From positions 1-64,000 of the forward strand of contig NZ_RQXT01000032.1 in assembly GCF_003863365.1 (NCBI RefSeq): a DNA stretch of 64,000 bases, written 5' to 3'. The notes below the pieces were generated by a model that was given only the letters and a program-made list of their open reading frames with translations, did not search any database and was not told where the DNA came from. The stretch is from Mesorhizobium tamadayense. Lineage in GTDB: Bacteria; Pseudomonadota; Alphaproteobacteria; Rhizobiales; Rhizobiaceae. Made by a program: the position numbers and the translations under genes. Within the stretch, counting starts at the first letter, position 1. Every line of letters begins with the position of its first letter. Shown one piece after another: positions 21,542 through 30,814 of the stretch.

Positions 21542-21704
21542 CTATACGCCCCTGCACTGCCGCAAGCCGATTCGGCATCCTTGCCGACACGTCCTGCACC
21601 CTTAAACGACTGAGGCTTGAAAATGCGCTTCGATGCCCATGAAGGCAAGCGCATGTTTAACAAACGGTTAACGCCGCGCCACGCTCCCGCCGGCCGCTGC
21701 GGAC

Positions 21705-21830
21705 AAAAAAAGAGCCGCGGATAAGGCGGCTCTCAGGAGTTTAACAGGGAGGCGTCAAACAAAGTGGCTCCAACCACTCGGTAAGAATCCAGAAAACTGG
21801 ATGCGCATAGTAAACGCCTGTAAAGCTTAA
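21705..21830 (-). ncRNA. Candidate small RNA with three hairpins
   Basis: In a 529-base gene-free stretch, the minus strand carries three successive hairpins: 21788-21803 (6-bp arms), 21763-21778 (5-bp arms) and a terminator stem 21711-21718/21726-21733 followed by a run of T residues. No protein gene feeds this terminator. Between the second and third hairpins is an unpaired CCTCCC, an anti-Shine-Dalgarno-like motif seen in several rhizobial trans-acting sRNAs. The 5' end is a guess. A 17-codon ORF from 21808 is possible but unconvincing. The remainder of 21542-22070 shows nothing recognisable. Confidence 0.5.
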
Positions 21831-22070
21831 TGAAGTCTTAACGCCGGACGGAATTTTTGACCGAACGAACTTCCTGTGCCGGAACGGGACGAGCCGTTTT
21901 CGCTTTCTCAGGGTGCGCGAAACCGGATTCGCGGATGCTGATCGCGGCGCCGAAACATGCTGGCCGCCGCCGCGACATCGTTCCGAAACACGCGCCGCGC
22001 TAAACGCCCGCTCCTCTCAACGGTCGGCGCAATCGACGCCGCCGCAAATCAAGAAATCCAGGAGCACACC

Positions 22071-22622
22071 ATGGACTGGTACTCGATCGTCAAATTCCTC
22101 CACGTCGTCTCGGCCATCCTGTGGGTCGGTGGCGGCTTCGTCCTGTTCCTGCTCGGCGTGCTTGCCGAGCGCGCAGGCAACATCGAGGACAAGCTGCTGG
22201 CGATGCGCGCCAGCGGCCAGCTCGGCGGCAAGTTCTTCGCGCCGATGTCGATGCTCACCTTGATCTTCGGCCTCATCATGTGCGGTTTCTGGGTCGGCTT
22301 TTCCGAGCTGTGGATCGTCATCGGCCTCGTCGGCTACGCCACGACCTTCTCGATCGGCATGCTCGTCTTCAAGCCGACCGGCGAGCGGATGGGCGCCATG
22401 GTCGCCAAGGAAGGCGTCACGCCGGCGGTTCTCGCCATCGGCCAGCGCATGATGAGCTGGGCGCGCCTCGACTATGCCGTCATGCTGGCGATCATCGCCG
22501 ACATGGTGCTGAAGCCCACCTTGGACGACATCGGCATCCTTGCCGGCATGGTGCTGGTGGTGGCGGCCGGCGCGGCGCTCGCCCTTGGCGGCGGCCGCCA
22601 GTTGGTGCCGAGCGCGGCTTGA
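22071..22622 (+). CDS. DUF2269 family membrane protein
   Basis: A 183-residue inner-membrane protein with four or five hydrophobic helices. The first, KFLHVVSAILWVGGGFVLFLLG, contains the family's conserved His. The ATG at 22071 follows an AGGAG site by 6 bases. Function is unknown. It stands alone, converging with a TauE/SafE-type gene. Confidence 0.85.
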   Translation: MDWYSIVKFLHVVSAILWVGGGFVLFLLGVLAERAGNIEDKLLAMRASGQLGGKFFAPMSMLTLIFGLIMCGFWVGFSELWIVIGLVGYATTFSIGMLVFKPTGERMGAMVAKEGVTPAVLAIGQRMMSWARLDYAVMLAIIADMVLKPTLDDIGILAGMVLVVAAGAALALGGGRQLVPSAA

Positions 22623-22633
22623 GACCGCGATTG

Positions 22634-22657
22634 TAGGGCGGTTGCTGAGCCGCCCTA
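22634..22657. terminator. Hairpin between convergent genes
   Basis: TAGGGCGG at 22634-22641 pairs perfectly with 22650-22657. It lies between the convergent DUF2269 and TauE-like genes and may terminate both; a T-run is absent on either side. Confidence 0.45.
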
Positions 22658-22678
22658 TCTGTTACACGAGTCCGGCTG

Positions 22679-23449
22679 TTACATGAGTCCGGCGATACCG
22701 TCCCAGAGCAGCTTGACCGCCACCACGGCCACCGTCGCATAGGTGAACGGATAAAAGATCTCCGGCCGCATGCGGCGCACCAGCCAGGCGCCGGCGATGG
22801 TGGAGAGCGGCGCCAGCGGCATCAACGCAAAAGAGGCGGTAAGGTTGGTGCTGTCGAACTGGCCGAGCGCGAAATAAGGAATGAGCTTCAACGCATTGGT
22901 GGCGGCGAAGAAGATCGCCGCCGTCCCCGACAGCACCTTCGGATCGAGCCGGATCGGCAGCGCATAGACCTGGAATGGCGGGCCGCCGACATGAGCGACG
23001 AAGCTGGTGAAGCCGGCGACCGTGCCCCAGAAGGCCGCGGCGATCCGGTTCGGTTCCGCCGCGTGATCGGCGCCGTGGCGAAACTGCAGATAGATCCAGC
23101 GCAAGACGAAAACCAGCGCGACCGCGCCGACGATCAGCCGCACCATCTCCTCGGTCACCAGGGCCGCCGTCAGCCAGCCTAGGCCGATGCCGATGACTGC
23201 GCCCGGCATCATGTCGACCAGCATCCTGCGGTCATAGATGCCCCACCATGTCCACACCGAAACGATGTCCATCAGGCAAAGGATCGGCAGCAGAATGGCC
23301 GCCGCCTGCACCGGCGGGATGGCCAGCGCCATCAACGGCACGCCAACGAAGCCGACAGCGCCGCCGAAACCGCCCTTCGACAGGCCGACGAGGATGACTG
23401 CCGGAATGGCGGCGGCATAGAACCAGGGATCGCTGAGCAGGCCTGACAT
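22679..23449 (-). CDS. TauE/SafE family sulfite or organic-anion exporter
   Basis: A 256-residue membrane protein with about eight helices. The family repeat GLSKGGFGGAVGFVGVPLMAL appears near residue 20, and a related GFTSFVAHVGGPPFQVY stretch in the second half. The start at 23449 (MSGLLSDPWFY) is preferred over a longer frame whose extra residues are not hydrophobic. Relatives export sulfite, sulfoacetate or similar anions; the substrate here is unknown. A 17-bp tandem duplication spans its stop codon. Confidence 0.85.
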   Translation of the reverse strand: MSGLLSDPWFYAAAIPAVILVGLSKGGFGGAVGFVGVPLMALAIPPVQAAAILLPILCLMDIVSVWTWWGIYDRRMLVDMMPGAVIGIGLGWLTAALVTEEMVRLIVGAVALVFVLRWIYLQFRHGADHAAEPNRIAAAFWGTVAGFTSFVAHVGGPPFQVYALPIRLDPKVLSGTAAIFFAATNALKLIPYFALGQFDSTNLTASFALMPLAPLSTIAGAWLVRRMRPEIFYPFTYATVAVVAVKLLWDGIAGLM

Positions 23450-23648
23450 GGGGAACGGCTGGGACGAGAGCGCGGGGATGAGAGCGGTTGGAGATGGCGG
23501 GAGGACCTGCAATAGACCACAAAGCGGAACGCTGCGATAGACAATGTGCCCCGGCTGGTCGACCGGCGCGATCAACTGTCCGTAACCCGGTTTGCGGCAA
23601 GCGGCGGGGCTATGCATAAGGTCACCGGACCAGCTTGAGGTTTTGACG

Positions 23649-24107
23649 ATGAGCGAACTCCAGATTCGCCGCGCGGAAAAAGCCGATCTCCCGGCGATCG
23701 TCGCGATGCTTGCCGACGACGCGCTTGGCCGCGTCCGCGAGAATGCAGCCGTGCCTTTGGCGCGAGCCTATCTGGATGCCTTCGCGGCGGTCGACGGCAA
23801 CCCCAACCAGTTGCTGGCGGTGATGACGGACCGCGACGATGTCATCGGCACGCTGCAGATCAGCTTTCTCCCGGGGCTGTCGTTACAGGGCGCCTGGCGC
23901 GGCCAGATCGAGGCGGTGCGCGTCGCGGCGAACCGGCGCGGCGAAGGGCTTGGGCATCGCCTGCTCGAATGGGCGATCGAGAAATGCCGCGAGCGCGGCT
24001 GCAGGATCGTCCAGTTGACGACCAACAAGAGCCGCCTCGACGCGCACCGCTTCTACGAACGGCTCGGCTTCAAGGCCAGCCACATCGGCTACAAGCTGGA
24101 TCTTTAG
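23649..24107 (+). CDS. GNAT family N-acetyltransferase
   Basis: A 152-residue acetyltransferase. The acetyl-CoA loop is in VRVAANRRGEGLGHRLLEWAI, followed by VQLTTNKSRLDAHRFYERLGF, typical of GNAT motif B. The start at 23649 gives MSELQIRRAEKADLPAIV, a normal N-terminus. The substrate is not evident. Confidence 0.9.
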   Translation: MSELQIRRAEKADLPAIVAMLADDALGRVRENAAVPLARAYLDAFAAVDGNPNQLLAVMTDRDDVIGTLQISFLPGLSLQGAWRGQIEAVRVAANRRGEGLGHRLLEWAIEKCRERGCRIVQLTTNKSRLDAHRFYERLGFKASHIGYKLDL

Positions 24108-24291
24108 CAAGCCGGCCCGCTGCTGCTCAGGCCGGGGCGTTCCCCGGCCGTCTGGTCAACGCGAGCCGCGACGGTTACCGCGCATTTCAGCGGCGACCTT
24201 CGCACGCCTCCTGTTCAAGCCGGACGCTTTGCTCTATGCCGCAATGCAACCATCTTCGCCCGGCATAGGCGAAAACCGGGATCGAAGACCG

Positions 24292-24939
24292 ATGAATGAA
24301 GCAACGCTGCTCAACCGCTGCCGTATCGTGCTGATCGCGCCGCCGCTTGCGACGGCCGAGCGCATCTGCGCGGCGTTCGAGGGCGGCGACATCGCCTCGC
24401 TGATCCTGCCTGACAACGGCATGGACGATGCCGCCTTCCAGGCCTTCGCCGAGAAGATCGTGCCGGTCGCTCAAGCCGCCGGCATCGCCGTCATCATCGC
24501 CGGCGACAGCCGCATTGCCGGCCGCGTCCACGCCGACGGCATCCACGTCGAGGCAAACCGCCAGGAACTGGCCGAGACGATCGAGCGCGTGGCCGACAAG
24601 ATGATGGTCGGCGCCGGCGGCGCCAAGACCCGCGACGATGCGCTGGGGCTCGGCGAGGCGCGGCCCGACTATATGTTCTTCGGCCGCTTCGGTTACGACA
24701 ACAAGCCGGAGCCGCATCCGCGCAACCTCTCGCTCGGCCAATGGTGGGCGCAGATGATCCAGATACCCTGCATCGTGATGGCCGGGTCCGAGCTTGCCTC
24801 GGTGGAGACGGTAGCGGCCACCGGAGCCGAGTTCGTGGCGCTCTCCAGCGCGGTCTTCGCCGACGGGCTCGATCCGCGCGCGCAGGTCGCCGCTGCCAAC
24901 GCGCTGCTCGACGAAACCGCGCCGCGCTTCGAGGACTGA
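24292..24939 (+). CDS. Thiamine phosphate synthase-like protein
   Basis: A 215-residue TIM-barrel protein related to ThiE/TenI. IIAGDSRIAGRVHADGIHVE corresponds to the ThiE DGVHLGQ region, and YMFFGRFGYD to the family's GP-V-F stretch, but both are altered. The phosphate-binding end (SSAVFADG) is recognisable. These changes suggest a paralogue that may not make thiamine phosphate. It ends one base before the GTG of the Sel1-repeat gene, implying co-transcription. Confidence 0.7.
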   Translation: MNEATLLNRCRIVLIAPPLATAERICAAFEGGDIASLILPDNGMDDAAFQAFAEKIVPVAQAAGIAVIIAGDSRIAGRVHADGIHVEANRQELAETIERVADKMMVGAGGAKTRDDALGLGEARPDYMFFGRFGYDNKPEPHPRNLSLGQWWAQMIQIPCIVMAGSELASVETVAATGAEFVALSSAVFADGLDPRAQVAAANALLDETAPRFED

Positions 24940-24940
24940 C

Positions 24941-26071
24941 GTGCGCTGGTCCCGGCTTTCCTTCACGGCCCTGGCCGCGGCCTTGACGGTCCATGCGGCC
25001 GCGGCGGCGGGCGCGGAGACCGTGCCGGTGCCGCAGCCCAGGCCGGACATCGGCACGCCGGGCACGAAGGCGCCGGAGACAAGCACCCCAACCAATGGCA
25101 CCCCAAGCAATGGCGCCCCAAGTAATGGCGCCCCGAATACTGGCGCGGCACATGCCGACAAGCCGATCGAGACATCGCTGCCGCAGCCGGCGACGCTCAC
25201 GCCGCCATCGGCCGATAGCGTCAATCCCGATCGCTTCGGCGCCAAGCCGCCGGACGCCGCCTACGGCGCCTTCCAGCGCGGGCTCTACAAGACCGCCTAC
25301 AACCTCGCCATGATCCGGGCCAAGAACGGCGATCCTGCGGCCCAGACACTGGCCGCCGAGATCCTGTCGCGCGGGCTTGGCATGCCGCTCAACGCCGCCG
25401 AGGCTGCGAAATGGTATGGGCTTGCCGCCGAGCAGGGTGTGCCTGAGGCCCAGTTCCAGTATGCGCTGATGCTGCTCGACGGCCGCTATGTGAAGAAGGA
25501 CGACAAGGAAGCCTATGCGCTGATGCAGGCCGCCGCCGAAGCCGGCAACCGCCTGGCGCAATTCAACTTCGCGCAATTGCTCGTCCAGCAGGATCCGGGC
25601 GATGGCGGCCTCGCCAAGGCCGCCGTCTACTATGAGCGCGCTGCCGCGACCGGCCTTGCCGACGCGCAATACGCGATGGCGCAACTCTACGCCAATGGCG
25701 CCGGCGGCAGGCCCCGTGACGACGCCAAGGCACGCATCCTGTTGGCGCAGGCCGCCCGGCAGAACTACGACACCGCGCAGATCGATCTCGCCTCCTGGAT
25801 GATCGAGGGACGCGGCGGCTCGCGCGACCTGAAGTCGGGCTTCGCCTGGATGAGGCGGGCAGCCGAGGGCGGCAACGTCGCCGCCCAGAACCGCCTTGCC
25901 AAGCTCTATATGGGCGGCATCGGTACCGACCCCGATCTGATCCTGGCCGGAGCCTGGTATATCGTCGCCCGCCGCGCCGGGCTGATCGACCCGCAGATGG
26001 ACGATTTCCTGCAGGGCCTCGACGACGACCAGACCAGGCAGGCGCTGCAGAAGGCGAACCGGCTGCCCTAG
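24941..26071 (+). CDS. Exported Sel1-repeat protein
   Basis: A 376-residue protein beginning at a GTG. A signal peptide (to about 25) is followed by a low-complexity Pro/Asn/Gly stretch in which NGAPSNGAP units recur (about 45-70). At least five Sel1-like tetratricopeptide repeats follow (about 105-350), for example [20 protein letters not shown] and [20 protein letters not shown]. Such proteins act as periplasmic scaffolds; the partner is unknown. It overlaps the ThiE-like transcription unit and precedes efp by 130 bases. Confidence 0.85.
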   Translation: MRWSRLSFTALAAALTVHAAAAAGAETVPVPQPRPDIGTPGTKAPETSTPTNGTPSNGAPSNGAPNTGAAHADKPIETSLPQPATLTPPSADSVNPDRFGAKPPDAAYGAFQRGLYKTAYNLAMIRAKNGDPAAQTLAAEILSRGLGMPLNAAEAAKWYGLAAEQGVPEAQFQYALMLLDGRYVKKDDKEAYALMQAAAEAGNRLAQFNFAQLLVQQDPGDGGLAKAAVYYERAAATGLADAQYAMAQLYANGAGGRPRDDAKARILLAQAARQNYDTAQIDLASWMIEGRGGSRDLKSGFAWMRRAAEGGNVAAQNRLAKLYMGGIGTDPDLILAGAWYIVARRAGLIDPQMDDFLQGLDDDQTRQALQKANRLP

Positions 26072-26201
26072 CGGCCTTCACCGCCGCAATCGGCTCCGTG
26101 CCCCTCCTTTCCGCGCTCCCTTGCCTCTCCGGACGATTTGTGGTCTTGGAGGCGCCAAAGCGCGCTCGGCGCGGAAAAATCTCATTCCGGATCAGTTCAT
26201 C

Positions 26202-26768
26202 ATGGCCAAGATCAGTGGCAGCGAAATCCGTCCCGGCTATGTCATCGAGCACGATGGCGGCCTGTGGGTGGCGGTCAAGACCAACACCGTCAAGCCGGGC
26301 AAGGGCGGCGCCTACAATCAGGTCGAGCTGAAGAACCTGATCAACGGCACCAAGCTCAACGAGCGCTTCCGCTCGGCCGAGACCGTCGAGCAGATCCGGC
26401 TCGACCTGAAGGATTTCTCCTTCCTCTACGAGCAGGGCGAGGCGCTGGTGTTCATGGACACCGAGAGCTACGAGCAGCTCGAGCTGAACAAGGACTTCGT
26501 CGGCGAACGCGCCGCCTTCCTTCAGGACGGCATGATGGTGACGGTCCAGCTCTATGAGGAACGCCCGATCGGCATCTCGCTGCCCGACCAGGTGACGCTG
26601 GCCATCACCGAGGCCGACCCGGTGGTGAGGGGCCAGACGGCGGCCTCCTCCTATAAGCCTGCAGTGCTGGAGAACGGCGTCCGCGTGCTGGTGCCGCCCT
26701 TCATCTCGGCCGGCGAGCGCATCGTCGTCGACACCAATGAGATCACTTACGTCCGCCGCGCCGAGTAG
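26202..26768 (+). CDS. efp: Elongation factor P
   Basis: Relieves ribosome stalling at consecutive prolines. The start at 26202 gives [12 protein letters not shown] and 188 residues, the family length. The post-translationally modified lysine is Lys34 in [10 protein letters not shown], consistent with beta-lysylation in bacteria carrying EpmA/EpmB. The C-terminal OB domains include [14 protein letters not shown] and [11 protein letters not shown]. suhB follows after 22 bases. Confidence 0.97.
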   Translation: MAKISGSEIRPGYVIEHDGGLWVAVKTNTVKPGKGGAYNQVELKNLINGTKLNERFRSAETVEQIRLDLKDFSFLYEQGEALVFMDTESYEQLELNKDFVGERAAFLQDGMMVTVQLYEERPIGISLPDQVTLAITEADPVVRGQTAASSYKPAVLENGVRVLVPPFISAGERIVVDTNEITYVRRAE

Positions 26769-26790
26769 ACGGGCTAGAGGAAGAAAAAGA

Positions 26791-27591
26791 ATGGCACGCT
26801 CCGCGATCCTCAATGTCATGGTCCAGGCCGCGATGAAGGCCGGCCGGTCCCTGTCGCGCGATTTCGGCGAGGTGCAGAACCTGCAGGTCTCGATGAAGGG
26901 ACCTGGCGACTATGTCAGCCAGGCCGACCGCAAGGCCGAAGAGATCGTCTTTGCCGAGCTGTCGAAGGCGCGGCCGGGCTACGCTTTCCTGATGGAGGAG
27001 CGCGGCGCCGTCGAAGGCGAGGACAGCCAGCATCGCTGGATCGTCGACCCGCTCGACGGCACCACCAACTTCCTGCACGGCATTCCGCTCTTCGCGGTCT
27101 CGATCGCGCTCGAGCGCCAGGGCCAGATCGTCGCCGGCGTCGTCTACAATCCGGCGATGGACGAGCTCTACACCGCCGAGCGCGGCGGCGGCGCCTTCAT
27201 GAACGACCGCCGGCTGCGCGTCGCCGGACGCGCCAAGCTCACCGATGCCGTGATCGGCTGCGGCGTGCCGCATCTCGGGCGCGGCCAGCACGGCAATTTT
27301 CTGATCGAATTGCGCAACGTCATGGCGGAAGTCTCCGGCGTTCGCCGCCTCGGTTCCGTGGCGCTCGATCTTGCTTACGTCGCCGCCGGCCGCATGGACG
27401 GCTTTTGGGAGACCGGCCTGTCGTCCTGGGATATCGCCGCCGGCATCCTGCTTGTGCGCGAGGCGGGCGGATTCGTCTCCGACATGGATGGCGGGCAGGA
27501 CATGCTTGACGCCGGCGCGGTCGTCGCCGGCAACGAGCCTATCCAGCGCGCGCTGCTCAAGACCGTGAAAAAGCCGCTTGCGGCGCGTTGA
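26791..27591 (+). CDS. suhB: Inositol monophosphatase family protein SuhB
   Basis: A 266-residue Mg-dependent phosphatase. The metal site is seen in LMEERG, in WIVDPLDGTTNFLHGIP and in the C-terminal SSWDIAAGILLVREAGG. A GAGGAAGAA ribosome site precedes the ATG at 26791. In enterobacteria SuhB also joins the rRNA antitermination complex. It is likely co-transcribed with efp. Confidence 0.93.
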   Translation: MARSAILNVMVQAAMKAGRSLSRDFGEVQNLQVSMKGPGDYVSQADRKAEEIVFAELSKARPGYAFLMEERGAVEGEDSQHRWIVDPLDGTTNFLHGIPLFAVSIALERQGQIVAGVVYNPAMDELYTAERGGGAFMNDRRLRVAGRAKLTDAVIGCGVPHLGRGQHGNFLIELRNVMAEVSGVRRLGSVALDLAYVAAGRMDGFWETGLSSWDIAAGILLVREAGGFVSDMDGGQDMLDAGAVVAGNEPIQRALLKTVKKPLAAR

Positions 27592-27685
27592 CGGCACGGC
27601 GCGCTGAAGCGCCGCAGTCGCAAAACCGCAACCGAAGCTTGAAATATTGGTCCGCGACTGCCCAGATTAGGGCGCAGGATCACTC

Positions 27686-28396
27686 ATGAACGACGCTCGC
27701 CCAGAATCCCGGATCGAAATCGGGTCCCAGATCGAAATCCCCTTTGTGGGTCGCTGGCACTATTCGCGCGCCGAGATGATCGCCGACGGCATCGTGCATG
27801 CCGTGGGCATCGTGCTGGCGATCGCGGCCGGCTCGGCCTTCCTGGCGCTCGCCGCTTTTCATTCCGGTCCCGGCGAATATGTCGCCGCGGTCTTCTATGT
27901 GGTGTCGCTGCTCACCGTGCTGTCGGTGTCGCTGGCCTATAATCTGTGGCCGGTATCGTGGCCGGCGAAATGGATCCTGCGCCGCTTCGACCATGCCGCG
28001 ATCTACCTTCTGATCGCCGCCACCTACACACCTTTCCTGGCCCAGCTCCACACCACGCCGTTGGCCTTGCCGATGATCGTTGTCGTGTGGAGCGCGGCGG
28101 CGATGGGCATCGCGATCAAGATGTTCCTGCCCGGACGCTACGACCGTCTGGCGATCGTCTTCTACCTCGCCATCGGCTGGAGCGGCGTGGTGCTGGCCGG
28201 GCCGCTGGTCGAGACGCTGCCGACGGCCTCCATCGCGCTGCTCGTGGCCGGCGGCATCGTCTATTCCTGCGGCGTCATCTTCTTCGCCTGGAAAGGGCTG
28301 CGCTTCCACAACGCCGTCTGGCACGGTTTCGTCGTCGCCGGCGCCGGGCTGCACCTGGCCGCAATGGTCGACTGCCTGGTCGTCAGCCGCTTCTGA
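27686..28396 (+). CDS. Hemolysin III family membrane protein
   Basis: A 236-residue seven-helix protein of the YqfA/hemolysin-III branch of the PAQR family. Conserved features are EMIADGIVHAVGIVLAIAAG, RRFDHAAIYLLIAATYTPF and the C-terminal [19 protein letters not shown] with the paired His. These His and Asp residues form the metal site of the family. Its activity is unknown despite the name. Confidence 0.9.
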   Translation: MNDARPESRIEIGSQIEIPFVGRWHYSRAEMIADGIVHAVGIVLAIAAGSAFLALAAFHSGPGEYVAAVFYVVSLLTVLSVSLAYNLWPVSWPAKWILRRFDHAAIYLLIAATYTPFLAQLHTTPLALPMIVVVWSAAAMGIAIKMFLPGRYDRLAIVFYLAIGWSGVVLAGPLVETLPTASIALLVAGGIVYSCGVIFFAWKGLRFHNAVWHGFVVAGAGLHLAAMVDCLVVSRF

Positions 28397-28508
28397 GCCC
28401 TTGCCGGCCCTTGGCGGCTGCGATATTGCCAAGCGCCATTCAATTTGGTCACAATTCCGTTTAGAGTCGCGGCAATTCTGCGGTGGTGGCATCGGAAACG
28501 GGGCACGG

Positions 28509-29528
28509 ATGGCTTTTCTCAGATCCTTCGGCAGGCGTTCGGACGTCCTGGTCTACGATCCGCACAAGCTGTCGAGCCCGCAGGTCTTCCTGCTCACCAT
28601 GGTGATCTTCCTGGTCATTGTCGCCTTCATCGCCGCCATCCTCACCCGCCAGATCTCGAGCGCCTTCTCCAGCAATCCCGGCCTCAACGGGCTGATCATC
28701 GGCGTGCTCGCCGTCGGCATCCTCCTCGCCTTCGTCCAGGTCGGCCGGCTGTTCAGGGAAGTGCGCTGGGTCAATTCCTTCCGCGCCGGCTCCGAGACCA
28801 CCGAGCCGGTGCTGTTGGCGCCGATGAAGGCCATGATCGGCCGCTCGTCGACCATCGCTTTCTCGACCTCTTCGATGCGCACCATGCTCGATTCCATCGC
28901 CACCCGGCTCGACGAAAGCCGCGACACTTCGCGCTATCTCGTCGGCCTTTTGGTGTTCCTCGGCCTCCTCGGCACCTTCTGGGGCCTGCTCAACACCATC
29001 GCCTCGATCCGCGAGACCATCGAGGCGCTCGACCCAGGCACCGGCGATGCCGCCGCCGTGCTCGACGCGCTGAAGCAGGGCCTGTCGGCGCCGCTCGCCG
29101 GCATGGGCACGGCCTTCTCGTCCTCGCTGTTCGGCCTCTCCGGTTCGCTGGTGCTCGGCTTCCTCGACCTGCAGGCCGGCCGCGCCCAGACCCGCTTCTA
29201 CACCGAGCTCGAGAACTGGCTGTCGTCGGTCACCGATCTCTCGTCCGATATCGTCGTGTCCGATCAGGCCCGGGCCGAGCCGTCGGAGGAGATCCGCCTG
29301 CTGTCGGAGCGGCTGCGCAGCCTGCAGGAGAATGGCGGCGGCTCCAATCCGCGCGTCGCCACCGCCATGGCCAACCTCGCCGACGGCATTTCCGGCCTGG
29401 TCAAGAACATGCGCTCGGAGCAGCAGATCATGCGAGACTGGGTGGAAGCCCAATCCGACGAGCAGAAGGCCATGCGCAACACGCTGGAAAAGATCGCGGA
29501 CGCGCTGAAGAAGACCGGAGTGCACTGA
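28509..29528 (+). CDS. MotA/TolQ/ExbB-like proton channel protein with cytoplasmic tail
   Basis: A 339-residue protein with two N-terminal helices (about 27-47 and 58-78). A channel-like pair follows: LVGLLVFLGLLGTFWGLLNT near 142 and APLAGMGTAFSSSLFGLSGS near 197. A predicted helical cytoplasmic tail follows (about 230-339; EEIRLLSERLRSLQENG). The channel motif is that of the MotA/TolQ/ExbB superfamily. It ends one base before the GTG of an OmpA-like partner gene. The pair resembles a stator unit, but no flagellar or TonB genes are nearby. Confidence 0.85.
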   Translation: MAFLRSFGRRSDVLVYDPHKLSSPQVFLLTMVIFLVIVAFIAAILTRQISSAFSSNPGLNGLIIGVLAVGILLAFVQVGRLFREVRWVNSFRAGSETTEPVLLAPMKAMIGRSSTIAFSTSSMRTMLDSIATRLDESRDTSRYLVGLLVFLGLLGTFWGLLNTIASIRETIEALDPGTGDAAAVLDALKQGLSAPLAGMGTAFSSSLFGLSGSLVLGFLDLQAGRAQTRFYTELENWLSSVTDLSSDIVVSDQARAEPSEEIRLLSERLRSLQENGGGSNPRVATAMANLADGISGLVKNMRSEQQIMRDWVEAQSDEQKAMRNTLEKIADALKKTGVH

Positions 29529-29529
29529 C

Positions 29530-30558
29530 GTGGCGCTGGCAAGGCGACGCGCCGATCGGCGCATCGATTACTGGCCGGGCTTCGTCGACGCGCTGTCGAC
29601 GCTTCTGCTCGCCATCATGTTCCTGCTCACGGTGTTCGTGCTGGCGCAGTTCCTGCTCAGCCGCGAGATCTCCGGCAAGGACACGGTGCTCAACCGCCTC
29701 AACTCGCAGATCAACGAGCTGACCCAACTGCTCGCGCTGGAGCGCTCGAACAGCCAGGACAAGGAAGACACGCTCGCCAACCTGCAGGCCTCGCTGTCGG
29801 CGGCGGAAGCGGAAAAGAGCCGTCTTCAGCAATTGCTGGAGCAGGGCGCCGGCGCCGGCGACGCCGCCAACAAGCGCGCCTCGGCCCTTTCGGGCGAGCT
29901 CGACAACCAGCGCCAGATCAGCCAGCAGGCGCTGAGCCAGGTCGAGATCCTCAACCAGCAGATCGCGGCCTTGCGCAAGCAGATCGGCGCGCTCGAGGAC
30001 GCGCTCAACGTGTCCGAGCAGCGCGACCGCGACTCCAACACCAAGATCGCCGACCTCGGCCGCCGCCTGAACGTGGCGCTTGCGCAGCGCGTCCAGGAGC
30101 TCAACCGCTATCGCTCCGATTTCTTCGGCCGGCTGCGCGAGATCCTCGCCGACCGCGAGAACATCCGCATCGTCGGCGACCGCTTCGTCTTCCAGTCGGA
30201 GGTGCTGTTCCCGACCGGCTCCGACGAGATCAACGATGCCGGCAAGGTCGAGATGAAGAAGCTCGCCGACGCGGTCATCGAATTGCAGAAGGAAATCCCG
30301 CCTGAGATCAACTGGGTGCTGCGCGTCGACGGCCACACCGACAACAAGCCGCTGTCCGGCACTGGCCGCTATCGCGATAACTGGGAACTTTCGACGGCTC
30401 GCGCGACCTCGGTGGTGAAGTTCCTGATCGAGAACGGCGTGCCGGCCAACCGGCTGGTCGCTGCCGGCTTTGGCGAGTTCCAACCGCTCGATCCGGCCGA
30501 CACGGACGACGCGCGCAGCAAGAACCGCCGTATTGAACTGAAGCTCACCGAACGTTGA
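29530..30558 (+). CDS. OmpA/MotB-like peptidoglycan-binding partner protein
   Basis: A 342-residue protein starting at GTG. One transmembrane helix (about 19-41, STLLLAIMFLLTVFVLAQFLL) follows a short basic N-terminus. A long coiled coil follows (about 50-195, with LNSQINELTQLLALERSN and LNQQIAALRKQIGALEDAL). The C-terminal OmpA domain (about 210-342) has LRVDGHTDNKPLSGTG and NRLVAAGFGEFQP. The architecture is that of MotB or ZorB: membrane anchor, spacer, wall-binding domain. It is translationally coupled to the channel gene. Confidence 0.88.
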   Translation: MALARRRADRRIDYWPGFVDALSTLLLAIMFLLTVFVLAQFLLSREISGKDTVLNRLNSQINELTQLLALERSNSQDKEDTLANLQASLSAAEAEKSRLQQLLEQGAGAGDAANKRASALSGELDNQRQISQQALSQVEILNQQIAALRKQIGALEDALNVSEQRDRDSNTKIADLGRRLNVALAQRVQELNRYRSDFFGRLREILADRENIRIVGDRFVFQSEVLFPTGSDEINDAGKVEMKKLADAVIELQKEIPPEINWVLRVDGHTDNKPLSGTGRYRDNWELSTARATSVVKFLIENGVPANRLVAAGFGEFQPLDPADTDDARSKNRRIELKLTER

Positions 30559-30814
30559 GTGGCCGCTCGAAGCCGTCCGAGCCGGACGCTGCGTCCAACA
30601 GCGGCGCTGTTTTAGGGCGGGGCGCGAGAGTGGCAAAGCCTGAAAAGATTACTATTTTTTAATTCCACTTTGCCGGGCACCGCTCCTAGGCTGCTATCGG
30701 GGCCGAGGACCGCCGGCGGTGCCTCCCACATCGCGACGCGACGGAGCCGGACGGCCCAAGCCGGAAGGCAGGTCGCTCCCGGCGCCGCCTTCCCAGTAGC
30801 AGGGAGACGCAGCC

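Noticed and set aside
21791-21808. A short leader peptide ORF within the candidate sRNA
   Set aside because: It has no ribosome site and no run of a regulatory amino acid, and it covers two hairpins.
28509-30558. A Zorya defence system
   Set aside because: ZorA/ZorB-like architecture is present, but no ZorC, ZorD or ZorE-type gene flanks the pair; neighbours are a hemolysin III protein and a small secreted protein.
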